In this document: in pieces, positions 22,272 through 33,610 of the stretch
Layout: the number at the start of each line of letters is the position of its first letter
Numbering within the stretch: position 1 is the stretch's first letter
Program-made: the position numbers and the translations under genes
Notes under the pieces: generated by a model
The model's input: only the letters and a program-made list of their open reading frames with translations
Database searches by the model: none
What the model was told of the DNA's origin: nothing
Assembly (NCBI GenBank): GCA_034401795.1
Contig: CM067373.1
Location: forward strand, 86,151,023 to 86,215,022
Source of the DNA: Chaetoderma sp. LZ-2023a
Taxonomy: Eukaryota > Mollusca > Caudofoveata > Chaetodermatida > Chaetodermatidae
DNA: 64,000 nucleotides
Direction of reading: 5' to 3'

Positions 22272-24717
22272 TCCAGTGTATCATGTCGACTCGCTGTGCT
22301 GCAAGTGCACGACGAGTGATGATGCTGGTTAGCATCCCGTCTCGGGGTGACGGACCTTGTACGAGACTGCCCTGCGGGAAACAAAAACCGGCTTATAAGG
22401 CCGATGGAACTCAATCGTTCCGGTGGGGCCGTGCGGCCATTGTCGCAAACAGTAAACACAACTGTCTCATCCCACGAGTTTGTGTCACCAGTATGCCTGT
22501 CCATAGCAATTTCGTGATCTATGGACTTACAAGATTTGATTTGGTGACCTAAAAATATAAGTCTATACAATGAGTTTACCTAAACAATTAAAAATGTGCT
22601 AGGTAGAACTACAATAAGAGCATACGAAAATACGAAACATAGAGACAGGTAGATGAACTTCTAAACATGGGGCTCCCAGAGGTACCACACAGACCCGTAG
22701 GTCCACAGATGTATGCCCGCAAGGGAGGCTCCCATACACGAGACGTAACTATTTAACTTAATATAAGTTATTATACCTCTAAGCTGAAAGGAAGAAGGTT
22801 ATATCAGATGAAAAGTGATGTGCCTCACGTGGGCACTACTCCTAGTGCTAATTTGGGTGAGGACTATTATCCTGGCATGGACCGTCATTGCTGAATCCTT
22901 GCGAGAGGCAAGTGCCTCGCACGGCCTCCGTCTCGGGAAGGTGTCGCCACTGCTTAAAGCGGGAGAAGAGTAGTAGGCAAAAATGGGCCTACTCTAATAT
23001 TTCAATCAAAAATGCTTTTTGGAGAGAAAAGACCATACCTAGAGAGATTATGACTATAGGGGTGCGTACTGTTTTACGTGAAGACGGGAAGGGGAATTCC
23101 CGATGGATTCCCTCGTTACCGTCTTATGTGATGTTTGGTATGCTGAATTAGTAGTTGCCGCTTTATTTATGCAGGCCTTCTGCTATTTTAGGCCGCAACT
23201 TGCTGATGGAGAACAGATGCTCTAAGATATCAATACTAAGGACAGGGCTCATACATGTTACGTAGCAGGATCTCCGAACTGGATAAGAATCCGGACATCC
23301 CACCCCGAAACCACACAAAACATTAAAAGACATGGGTTACATTTCACGAAAGCATTATTAGGCCATTGTTCTATCGCTATGGTGGGGGTAAGAGAGACGA
23401 ATACCTACCATAAATGTCCTTCCCGCATGGGCGTGGCAGATCTAAATATCATGCCCAGACATTTTAACGGAATTCGGTAGGGGTAAGTATCTTGCCCGTC
23501 ACCGGGTCCTATGGAACTAACCATTTTACCTCTCGTTAGGTTTATATACAAGTTGCCCAGTTTTGCACTGCGGTGTGGGAGGATTGTTTAGTAAATAAAA
23601 TAATAATTATTACATATGTTTTCGCAGTGCTTTCCTACATTGGCTTAAAGTGCTAACTACTAAGTATCCGAAGTATCCGAAGATACACGGGAGGTGTATG
23701 TGACACCACACCCTGGCCATCACCACTCGGAAGCCCCAATAGTTTCCCAGAGTCGGATCAGCCCATGGTGCGAATAGAGACATCCAAACAATTAAGAAGC
23801 CACAAGGCTGAGTGGAGCACGATGAGAGACAAAGTCTTACTAATGAGTCTTACCAGAGTGCGGGGATAGATTATCGCACTACCGGAAGAGAAGAAGAATA
23901 TATTACACAGTATGTAATGAAGACAGTGTCTCTAATGATTTTGAACCTATCCTATCGAGCTGAATAGAAAAGGTTAGTCGGTAGCATGCTGGGCTAAACA
24001 GAGTTATAGCACAGACAGCGACCTCAGTGAAAAAGTGTTGGTGGCGGGAGCAAGTGCTGCATATATAAGTGTTGCTGTATAGTGTTTTCTACGTGAACTG
24101 CAGTCCTATATTTTCTATAAATAAACAAAACATATGAACGGATGGCCACTGGCCATATATATACATAATCTAACCAGAACAAACAATACGGTGTCAAATG
24201 ATTAAGATATATATTTTAGTAAAGGTTAATGAACCTACTATAGTGTGGTTATCAACACATTGAGGAAAATGATTATAATTATCAACAAATACAGAAATTA
24301 TAACTTTCGTTCCTAAGACCGTTACCGTTATTTTTAGTCATCGGGACCGTTTTTGCGGATACAATATAATTAACAAAACCTATATAGAGAAATAATTAAA
24401 CTTGAATACTTGGTAGTCATTCCTAAGTTAGGCTACCGTGTTACTGAAATTGAGACGTAGATCCGTAGTCGACATGAGATGATGTGCTCTCCGGAAGCTG
24501 GAAAGTTCGCGCAGGTTGGTTCCCGCAAGCTGTTTTCCACAAACAAGACTTCCGCAGGAACACTCATGGCGGGAGGAGTACATCACTTAGTGTTGTAGGC
24601 CTAATAGAATGTCTAACGAGCAGTCAGTAAAAGATACCATAGTACTATGTGGTGAAGAAAGTTCCAGTACACCGATGGCACGGATGGAAGGTGTAAAGAA
24701 CCCATCACAAGCAGGGG

Positions 24718-25011
24718 TTGTCAGAGGCAAATGAAGATACAAAACAAAGCTTCACGGTGCTGGGTACGTCAACCAGCTCTGAAGACGCACCGAGCGGAGT
24801 TTACTTGCTGCGATCGAAAGTCGAAAGAACCAACATGATGTGTGCGGCGGTGATTGAAATACCACTTTTAGGCGTGGCCGGCAGATCCAGCGAGTCATCC
24901 ATCAAAGAACATCCTGCCTCTACATCTGTAGACTCACATATTCAGGCCGTAAAGGCCTCACCGCAAATTTGTGTTCCGAAGGAGATGTTGATATTCGTGA
25001 ACAGTAAATAG
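24718..25011 (+). CDS. 97-codon ORF antisense to the LTR (copy 2)
   Basis: Counterpart of 13169-13462, with the same length, start and stop and about 88-90 percent identity by eye. It starts MSEANEDTKQS and ends with a KEMLIFVNSK tail. No domain is recognised. Amino-acid differences are about as frequent as silent ones, which does not suggest strong selection. Treat as hypothetical. Confidence 0.25.
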   Translation: MSEANEDTKQSFTVLGTSTSSEDAPSGVYLLRSKVERTNMMCAAVIEIPLLGVAGRSSESSIKEHPASTSVDSHIQAVKASPQICVPKEMLIFVNSK

Positions 25012-25201
25012 AAAATTCCAAATTGCTTCCGTAAGTAGGGAGTCTACAAAATCGATTTTACTGTGGTGGGTTGGCTACTGGTAGCTACGGGAACGCGACG
25101 GAAACTGAAGTCATATGCATAATATCTGTCGATAGTAGCTAGTACAGGTCCAACCTGTTCGGCCCCTGGCCGAGGATGCTCTCGATCACTGGATCGCTTC
25201 T

Positions 25202-25317
25202 CCTTTTATACTCCTCGTGACGTCACAGGCGCAGGCTCTATCCAATCATCATTCGAGCACAGTCAATCAGCACGCAGCTAATAATAGCGTAGTCGAACGT
25301 TCTAGAACATTCTAGAA
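25202..25317 (-). promoter_or_regulatory. 5' LTR promoter: HSE, CRE, TATA
   Basis: On the minus strand a perfect five-unit GAA/TTC heat-shock element (25317-25295) is followed by TGACGTCA (25225-25218) and the TATA box (25210-25202). This is the promoter that would drive genomic RNA of the minus provirus. Confidence 0.75.
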
Positions 25318-25613
25318 GTTTTGCGTCCACGTGGTTATGACGTCACAGCAATATTTTGAAGATAATCATGAAGAGTTTTCCCTGGATAACTCAGCCATTT
25401 CTCAACCGATTTTGAAATGGTTTACAGACTTAGAAAGCCCTTTGAATTCTGGTCTTGATTAATGCCAGATTTAACAGGAACATGTAATCAATAAGGATTA
25501 CAGGCTACCATCTCGGTACACAGAAAGCGCCATCCTATCTAGGTCGATCCTACATGCTCCATATAAACAGCTTCCTAGCGCGCATGCGTGTCATGCGTTT
25601 TAACGAACTTAGT

Positions 25614-26486
25614 CTTTCCGGAAAAGCCCTTCAAGTTCTTGCGGATCTTGGGACTGACTACACACCCACCTACACTCAATTGGAACGAGCATTGACGGAG
25701 CGATTTGGCGACACAGCTCTCAGAGAAACCATTCGTCTTCAACTCAAGAATCTCCGACGACGCACGTGAGAAACTCTTCCGGAGTTAGCTAGCAGAATCA
25801 GAAGGCTAGTCACACGCGCATATCCGAGCACCAACATGGAAGGCGTAATCCATCTGCATCTTGACACTTTTATCGATGCATTAAGCGGTGAACCCGCCCT
25901 GAAAGAAAAATTATTTCTAGGCGACTACGGTAGTTTAGCTCAATTAACGGCAACCGCAGTCCATATAGAAAACTTTCTGGAGTGGGAAAAGAGTAGCCGA
26001 CGCCAACTCCATCCTATCAATGCAATAGAGGGTGCAGCTATCGCCACGCCCACTAATGCTCCCCTCCCCCCCCCCCCCCCCAGTTCATCAACACCAACCA
26101 CACAGACATCACCACCACCAGCTATGCAGAATTCCAATCAGAATCAAGCACCTGGAGGAAGAGGGCGTGTCCGTAGAGGAAGCTATAACGGGGCCCCCAA
26201 GCATGGGAACCAGCGCAACAATAACAACGGCAACATGAAAGAATGTATAGATGAGATCAATAAACAGATCTCCACACTAACTAATTTAGTCACGACACTC
26301 AGCACCAATCTTGCCACCACTCATTTTAGGACAACAAACACCACTAGCACTGCACCGCCACCAAACACCTGTTTCGGATGCAGTCAGCCAGGCCATTGGT
26401 GGGAACGGTGTCCTAACCGACCTCCCTCTACAACGCCTACCCCTGATCACAGCACACTGCAACCAGAGAAGCAATCAAACTCCTAA
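25614..26486 (+). pseudogene. Gag of the plus-strand element, 5'-truncated, one nonsense codon
   Basis: Begins abruptly after the inverted LTR, equivalent to mid-capsid of the other copy (GKALQVLADLGTDYTPTYTQLE). The frame stays open except for TGA at 25767-25769, where the minus copy has a sense codon; the same frame then resumes through 26486. It includes the capsid-like IHLHLDTFIDAL segment, a poly-Pro stretch encoded by a C run near 26066-26080, and the nucleocapsid knuckle CFGCSQPGHWWERC (C-x2-C-x4-H-x4-C). Start codon, leader and late-domain region are missing. Confidence 0.8.
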
Positions 26487-27238
26487 GGGCACAGAACTAT
26501 CACGAGCCACCTCGATGCCCGTATCCGCTTCCTGGCTCAACTGCGATCTTTGTAAAACAACGTTCAGTGGCCAACAATCACCCACCAAAATCAGCTTTTA
26601 CACCTACACCCAGATGCACGGCTTCACATATGTCAACGCCTATGATGCCTCCCCTTCCGCAGCATTGCCATCCCCCTCTTTCTCCGCACATAACAAGTCT
26701 TCATTCCTGTGTAAAACGCCTGTGATAGGTTGTAGCACCTCCACTGAAACAACGTTTTTGCAAGCACCACATCCAGCCACCAAGACACTAAATTTTCGGT
26801 GTCCCTTGGTGTTATGCAAAACACCGCCCTATCCAGTATCATCTCCCACATCCACAGAGAGTGGCGACTCGGGAGAAACGGTTCACTCCGCCTCATGGAT
26901 TCGCAAGTGCCGACGCAGATGGGGAAAAAGCAAATCCCTGGCAGCAGCACTCTATCTTCTGTGCTTCACCAAAACATCTGATGAAGCATTGTAGGAAATG
27001 GCTTGTGCAGGTAGAGCCTATCTGCCATCCCGTGCGCACCGCTATCTACACCAATACAGCATACCCTGAAATGGCTACAACACCATCATCATTGCTACCC
27101 CCAGCTCTGCCTTCACCACAGCCCTCACAGCAGCGACAACGATGAACTGACCCTTTCCTCACTCAGCCATCCACAACATTAAGAGAAGCAATTAGGAAGA
27201 GGTGAGAGTACATACAGAGTGATTCCGCTCCGACACCA
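26487..27238 (+). pseudogene. Degenerate Gag-Pol linker of the plus-strand element
   Basis: Frames shift several times. Near 26950-26995 the sequence encodes a decayed second zinc knuckle (..FCASPKHLMKHC) lacking the first Cys that the minus copy retains. No intact gene. Confidence 0.6.
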
Positions 27239-28005
27239 TTGTCGCAGATGGTGTCATTGGAAACTCTTCCACAGGTACACCGCAAAGTAATATACAAATG
27301 TGCCTGTCTGTTTAGTGGCATTTCCACCAGTGCCACCGTCGACACTGGCGCTTCAATCACTGTATTTAACAAGCGCTTATTTGAGAGCATCCCACCTCAT
27401 AAGAAGCCTCCCCTTAAACCTACAAATATTTACCTACAGATAGCTACGGGAGCTGATGTGCCTGTAGATGGTGTAGTCAATTTAATCATCCAAATAGAGG
27501 AGATGCAATTCATACAGCGAGTTGTCATCGCCTCTGTTCATAATGATGCCCTCCTTGGCTCTGATTTCCTCAGTGCCAGCGAAGCCATCATACATTGCAA
27601 ACAACAGGAAATCGATATACACGGCCGACGAATACCTCTTGGACGGCATCATCATTATACGACATGTGCGCTGTAATATTGTCCAGTACAGCCACAGTTG
27701 AGCCGGGACAAGAACAAATCTTATGGGCCACCGCACCACAGTTAGGAAGCAACACACACATTGCCATGCTGGAACCCGATCCTGATTACATGATCGCCTC
27801 ACAATGTGCAAGTCCCCGCATGATAGTAGACATTACTAATCAGGAAAATATACCATTTAGAGTGTTCAATGGCACCACAGATCCCATCACTCTGGAACCA
27901 GGAGTACGCTGTGGTCATTTAGTGGACATAATCTCATTGGAATCACCTACACCTGCTGACACACCACCGCACATGACTGATCATTTACCCTAGCATTTAC
28001 ATGAT
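27239..28005 (+). pseudogene. Aspartic protease region of the plus-strand pol
   Basis: The 145-codon frame from 27239 has the retropepsin DTGAS active site about 30 residues after MVSLETLPQ, then ALLGSDFL. A frameshift near 27640 moves the downstream linker into the frame of 27595-27993, ending at a TAG near 27991. Confidence 0.8.
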
Positions 28006-29657
28006 TTGTATCTATGTGCCACAGTTGGATTACAGCAATCACAGAAACATGAAATTCGGAAATTACTGCACAAATATCGCAATAGTTTTCCTCCCGGAGT
28101 CTTGGATCTCGGAGAGACTCATCTTGTACGACACTCCATCGACACAGGCAATAATCGCACCATACATCAACCGGTACGACCTCTTCCTAGTCATAAGGCA
28201 GCGGAAGCACACCAACAAGTGAACGACATGTTGCGGACTGGTATTATTGAACCCTCAGCATCTCCATGGGCTAGCCCAATAGTACTAGCAGGCAAAAAAG
28301 GACGGAACCATGCAGTTTTGCATTGACTACCGCTGCCTCAATGATCTTAGCATCAAGGACGCTTATCCATTACCTCGGATAGATCAGGCCTTTGATTCCT
28401 TGTCCGGAGCCAAGTGGTTTTGTACCCTTGACTTAGCTAGCGGTTACTGGCAAGTAGCCAAGGATGAAGCTGACATGTAAAAAGACCGCATTCGTCTGTA
28501 GGGATGGCCTTTTCCAATTCCACAAGATGCCCTATGGGTTGTGCAACGCTCCCAGAACGTTTGAACGACCCATTGAGCAGGTATTAACCACCCTGCAATG
28601 GGAAATCTGTCTTTGTTACATTGATGACGTAATAGTCTTCGGACCAACGTTTGAGCAAACCTTAATAAATTTGGACACCGTGCTTTCGCGTTTCCGCACG
28701 GCCAATTTGAAACTCAAACCAAAGAAATGTCATCTCTTTAGACAGAGCATCGAGTTCCTGGGACACGTCATATCCGGTGATGGAGTGGCTACTCAGCCAT
28801 CAAAAACTAAGGCAGTAGCAGAGTGGCCACATCCCTCTTCAGTTATGGAGACACGAAGTTTTCTTGGCCTATGCCAGTACTATCGCCATTACATCCGACA
28901 TTTCAGCGAGATTGCTTCACCCCTCTACAAGATCACCGAGAAAGATCGACCATTTGTGTGGACGAGTGAGTGTGAAGGCTCCTTCAGGGCATTGAAGGAA
29001 CTCTTAACGACCGCCCCGATTCTTGCTCATCCTAATCCAAACCTCGATTTCATCTTCGACACTGATGCATCAGCTTACACTATCGACGTGGTTCTATCTC
29101 AGGTCACAGAAGATGGAACGGAGCATGTATTGGGTTATGGTTCATGTACTCTGAATAAAACGGAGAGAAGATACACAACCACCAAGCGAGAACCATTAGC
29201 GGCGGTACACTTCATCAAGTATTATAAACACTTTCTGTACGGGCGCCCTTTTACACTCCGTACAGACCATGCCTCACTATGTTGGCTCAGGAATTTGACA
29301 AATCCGGAGGGCCAGGTAGCGAGATGGCAGGAATCCCTGCAGGCCTATAACTTCAACGCTGTTCACTGTCTTGGCAAATTGCATGGGAATGCCGATGCCC
29401 TTAGTAGGATCAGCGCGGAAGCTGAACATGAAGAGGCCGCCACCGTGACACAGTCAGCACAGCCATCTACGGAGTTCCCCAAATTGAGGTGCGCAGAGTG
29501 GAATCCGGAGAAAATCGCACACCACCAAACAACAGACGTACAGACACGAAATATATACACGTGGATCCAGGAGGGGGTACGTCCTCCTAAGGAATTGGTA
29601 ACACCACTTTCCACCACGGCAAAATATTATTACCAACGGTTCGAAGAATGTCGATAG
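28006..29657 (+). pseudogene. Reverse transcriptase and RNase H of the plus-strand pol (two frameshifts)
   Basis: The fingers/palm begin in the frame 28006-28326 (GIIEPSASPWASPIVL). They shift at a lengthened A run near 28297, and again near 28478 with an in-frame TAA. From 28464 a 397-codon frame is intact: the YIDD catalytic box (28617-28628), thumb and connection (FLGLCQYYRHYI), then RNase H with DTDAS, the active-site Glu in KREPLAAV, RTDHASL and GNADALSR. Order and motifs are those of Ty3/gypsy (Metaviridae) elements. This copy retains what the minus copy has deleted. Confidence 0.9.
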
Positions 29658-30912
29658 TGTCAAGGCATGGGTTGTCAAATGTATCCCATGCCAAAGACGC
29701 GCTGTTGGCCAACACCACATCGCACCATCTCAAATTAAGATTGTTGGTGCACTGAGGGAGCGAGTGGCTATTGACGTGCTCGGACCCTTGAATACGACTG
29801 ATGATGGAAATAAATACATCTTCGTATTACAAGATCACTTTACGAAGTGGGTAGAAGCATTTGCCTTGCCGGACCATGAGGCATCCACCATAACGGAGGT
29901 CTTGGAAAGTAATGTGTTCTGTCGTTTTGGTATGCCTTATGAGTTGCACTCCGATCAAGGAAGTAATTTTGAGAGCCGGCTCATATTAGAGCTCTGCAAA
30001 TTGTTCCATATCGTCAAAACAAGGACGATTCCATACCACCCCCAGAGTGACGGGATGGTAGAGAGGTTCAACAGAACTCTCACGGAGATGCTTATGAAGG
30101 AAACATGCCTTGATTGTAGAGATTGGAATCTATGGCTGCCATATGTACTCATAGCTTACCGCACTTCAGTACATTCCAGCATGGATTATACCCCTGCTCG
30201 GTTAATGTTAGGCCGTGAATTAGCCTTATCCCTGGATCTGGCCATTACTCGGATACCAGGAGAGAAAAATTCACCATCTCTCCATGTTGAACTCTTGGGG
30301 CAGAGGATAGAACAAGCCCACAACTTAATGAGAGAAACACTATCCACTGCACACCGGCGGCAAAAGACGTGGCATGGAGATCCTTATGAAGCAGGAAGGA
30401 TGGTTTGGGTACACGATTCACGACGGTCTGCAAACGTACCAAGTAAACTGAGTTACCAGTGGAAAGGCCCCTATGTGGTAGTAGGTAAGATGACGGATGT
30501 GACCTACCATATCTGTGCTTCGGATGGCCTGACCTCAGTCATCCACTTCGATCGACTTAAACTTTGTGTCAGAGATGACCCAGCACCAGAGCTAAGACTG
30601 GGTGTATCTCATGACACCGGTACCCAGACAGATATTTCTACGGAAATTAGTATTCCCACGGTTAGCCCAGAGCACCGCGGTGCCAGTTCAGCCCCACTTC
30701 TACCAAGCCAGAATGTGGGTGAACAAGCAGCTAACACTGACGACGATGACGAGATACGTACTCGCCCTCTCCCTCCTCAGCATGGGTCTAGTCGATCTGG
30801 GAAGTCGTATCTGAAGAATTTTGTGTTTGTTTTGTCCAAGGGACTGGATGGAAAAGTTGTTCCTCCAATCTCTTCCCGTTCCCACCCACTTCATGCTATG
30901 CCCCCATCATAG
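29658..30912 (+). pseudogene. Integrase of the plus-strand pol (core intact)
   Basis: A 382-codon frame from 29764 holds the catalytic core: Asp in AIDVLGP, Asp in HSDQG and Glu in VERFN, with 35 residues between the last two, giving the DD35E triad. The C-terminal GPYVVV..HFDRLKL segment is the GPY/F module of gypsy integrases. The zinc-binding HHCC region lies just upstream (CIPCQ near 29680-29700), separated by a stop at 29655-29657, so the full polyprotein is interrupted. Integrase would join LTR ends to target DNA. A Ser/Thr/Pro-rich tail follows. Confidence 0.85.
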
Positions 30913-32235
30913 AGTTACCACAAGCGGAGGCTGAGGCTGACCCAAGCCATGCTTCCAGTGGGGTGGAACATATGATGAATAGCATGGAAGTGAAGAGGCT
31001 AGATGAAGCCTTGGCATGTCTAGAACCGCAGAACCGTACAAACAAGGTGTACCCGTCCACCTCCCAAAAACGCTGGACCAATTCCCAACCAAGCGGCACC
31101 CCTATCCATCGCCGCACCCACTCCCCAAATCCAACTGGCGTCCCTCATCTATACACCAAGTTCGGACATCACCGGCCCAGTCCATTTCACACTTCACTCG
31201 TCATCTGTTGACTGTCAATCTTCAGATATGAGAGAGACGGCTGCAACAGAGGAGGTGGCATCCCGCACCGCACCAACCAACATTACCCCCCCCCTACCCT
31301 GCGGTGAGCAGGGAAGCAGCCTGTTCAGCAGACTCTCGGCTCGAATTTTCCCGGTGTCTAAAAACTACGACAGGACACCAACCGTCATGTAATGGGAGAT
31401 GACCACATCCCCCTATCCAAAGGCCACCCCATTCATTTGGCCTACCATACTCTCCCGTGAGCAGTAGAGACATCACACCACAGACAGAGCTCATCACATA
31501 CAGAGCACACCTGCCCTCAAGGCTGGATACGTCAATTCGTCATTGCGCGTACATCACATACCTACTCGGTTATACTCAGCATAACAGAGCCATTCAACAT
31601 CGGCAACAACATCATTTAGCAGCACCTACCGGTATTAATTAATTCCCAATAGAGACACAAAAATTCCCGCAACAGTTCCACCCGCAAAAGTTGCGGGAGA
31701 AATAATATCTCCCGCAAACCCCCACCTCCCGCAATAACAAAGACTTGGCATTCACCAGCGTGGAAAACTGGAATACGCCCACTTCGCTTATAACATCGGC
31801 ATCATACAGCAGCCCGGAGATCCCGACAACAACATTATCATCAATAGACAACAGCCGACAAATCTCCCGCACACACCTTCTTATCTAGTTACGGGAGAAC
31901 TGATCATATGGATATAAGGAATGCACTACAGCCATCTGCAGTACACGTCACGGGAGGAACGTTTGTCCTATGTTCCTCCCCCCTCCATTTTTCCCTCCAT
32001 CGTATGGAAACAGCCAAAATCTACATACTTCATATACACGTAATAACAGTCGATATTATTAAGAGAGCAAGATTCCCGCATTGTCGTCAGTCACGAGTAG
32101 GATTTTACTACCGAAAAGTTGAATTCGATAATGGACAGGTCATCTGCGCTCTAAAATATCTCTGTCCAGCCCACGGGCTCGGCCATTACAGAGTGAAATA
32201 TCCTTAAGGTTTGATAAAGTTGACAATCACGCCGC
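30913..32235 (+). other. Post-pol region of the plus-strand element
   Basis: No env-like frame with signal peptide or membrane anchor was recognised. 31310-31640 matches 17777-18105 and holds a short conserved frame (31457-31642). 31660-31890 is studded with CCCGC/GCGGG motifs. Homology with the minus copy stops at 32235, where the sequence passes directly into LTR at 'ctaggtatgg', so the accessory-gene region and the U3 of the 3' LTR are deleted. Confidence 0.6.
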
Positions 32236-33031
32236 CTAGGTATGGTCTTTTCTTCTTCAAGCATTTTTGGTTGAAATATTAGAGTGGGCCCATTTTTGCC
32301 TACTACACTTCTCCCACTTTAAGCAGTGGCGACACCTTCCCGAGACGGAGGCCCAGGCGAGGCACTTGCCTCTCACAAGGATTCAGTGACGACGGTCCAT
32401 GCGAGGATAATACTCCTCACCCAAATTAGCACTAGGAGTAGTGCCTGCATGAGGCACATGACCTTTCGTCTGAGATAATCTTCTTCCTTTCAGCTTAGAG
32501 GTATAATAACTTATATTAAGTTAATTAGTTAAGTCTCGTGTACAGGAGCCTCCCTTGCGGGGATACCTCTGCGGACCTACGAGTCTGTGTGGTACCTCCG
32601 GGGGCCCCATGTTTAAAGGTTCATCTGGCTGTCTCTATGTCTTGTATTTTCGTATGCTCCTCATTTCTATCTAGCATACTCGATAGTTTGTTTAAGTAAA
32701 CTCATTGTATAGACTTATATTTTTAGGTCACCAAATCAAATCTTGTAAGTCCATAGATCACAAAATTGCTATGGACAGGCATACTGGTGACACAAATTCT
32801 TGGGATGAGACCATTGTATTTAATGTTCGCGACAATGGTCACACGGCCCCACCGGAACTATTGAGTTCCACCGGCCTTAGGAGCCGGTTTTTGTTACCCC
32901 TAGGCCAGTCTCGTACAAGATCCGTCACCCCGAGACCAGATGCTAACCAGTGTCATCGTTCGTTGTGCACTTGCGGCACGGCGAGTCGACATGATATACC
33001 GGAATGGCCCGACACTACCCCGCGAGCTACA
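32236..33031 (+). mobile_element. U5-side remnant of the plus element's 3' LTR
   Basis: Matches the reverse complement of 23045-22245 and the forward LTR at about 8525-9297. Ends GAGCTACA at 33031 and is followed by GTATC. The U3 and promoter are deleted; the junction shares only 2-3 bp with both parents. Confidence 0.85.
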
Positions 33032-33069
33032 GTATCCATCCATATGTCTATCCAAATCAGTGTGATTAT
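33032..33069. other. Right flank of the composite, starting GTATC
   Basis: 38 bp between the composite's right end and the next LTR. GTATC (33032-33036) repeats the 5 bp left of the composite. The following 'catatgtctatcc' vaguely resembles the 33070 LTR after its own GTATC ('tataagtctatct', about 34117), so this may be a leftover of the interrupted LTR. Confidence 0.4.
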
Positions 33070-33587
33070 TGTAGCACGGATCGACCGGACGGGTACCGGC
33101 CATCCCAGCTAAGCTGGGTATGGAGCGGCCATCCCGGATTCTCTCTGAGCGCAACCTCCGCCTGAGTAGGAAAGTATGCATATATAAGCCCTATGGGAGA
33201 GGTTTTCTTCAAGTCCGTTAGAACGCGTAGTGTGCATGCGCGTGCGTCAGAGATTCCCATACAACATGTGTCTAGATTGGGAGTGCATACCTAAAGTGTA
33301 CCGAGACGGTACCCGTAATTAATTTAAACTGCACCGTCCTCGTCGTTCCAGGTACCTATGAGACGAGGATCACAGTACTTTTTACCATTTTAAAATCGGT
33401 CCAGAAATGGCCGAGTTATCGTTGAAGCACCAAGCTAAATTATACTTAAAATATTGCCTTGACGTCTTAATCGTATATATATATTAAACAGAATAGAGTG
33501 CTCTGTACACGTGATAACTACATCACCACCTCTGCAGCACCCCGATTGGCTAGTGATCGGCCGCTGACTGGCTGATGCACCTGGCTC

Positions 33588-33610
33588 TGACGTCATGACG
33601 AGTATAAAAG
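33588..33610 (+). promoter_or_regulatory. CRE and TATA box of the 33070 LTR
   Basis: TGACGTCA followed by 'tataaaag' with the same geometry as in the other LTRs. The region upstream lacks the TTC/GAA array. Confidence 0.65.

Larger units (their letters stand above)
22245..25613 (-). mobile_element. 5' LTR of the minus-strand provirus (~3.37 kb)
   Basis: Near full-length LTR on the minus strand, ending GAGCTACA at 22245. Its U3 start lacks only about 150 bp, because at about 25614 it abuts the truncated gag of the plus-strand element. It carries TATA (25210-25202), CRE (25218-25225) and HSE (25295-25317). The matching 3' LTR is 10785-13847. Comparison with LTR 9658 gives a full length of about 3.4 kb. 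Substitutions and indels relative to the 3' LTR mean the insertion is not recent. Confidence 0.85.
10785..33031. mobile_element. Head-to-head composite of two gypsy-like elements, U5 ends outward, GTATC at both sides
   Basis: The left end reads TGTAGCTC, the reverse complement of the LTR 3' end, and the right end reads GAGCTACA. Both termini are therefore U5 ends instead of one U3 and one U5. GTATC precedes the left end (10780-10784) and follows the right end (33032-33036), as a 5-bp target-site duplication would. Inside are a minus-strand provirus (10785-25613) and a 5'-truncated plus-strand element (25614-33031), joined at about 25614. Two cDNAs joined before integration would explain this. 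Nested insertion followed by rearrangement is the alternative. Confidence 0.6.

Noticed and set aside
30913-32235. Envelope gene after pol
   Set aside because: No frame of adequate length with a signal peptide, furin site or membrane anchor; only a short frame is shared between copies.
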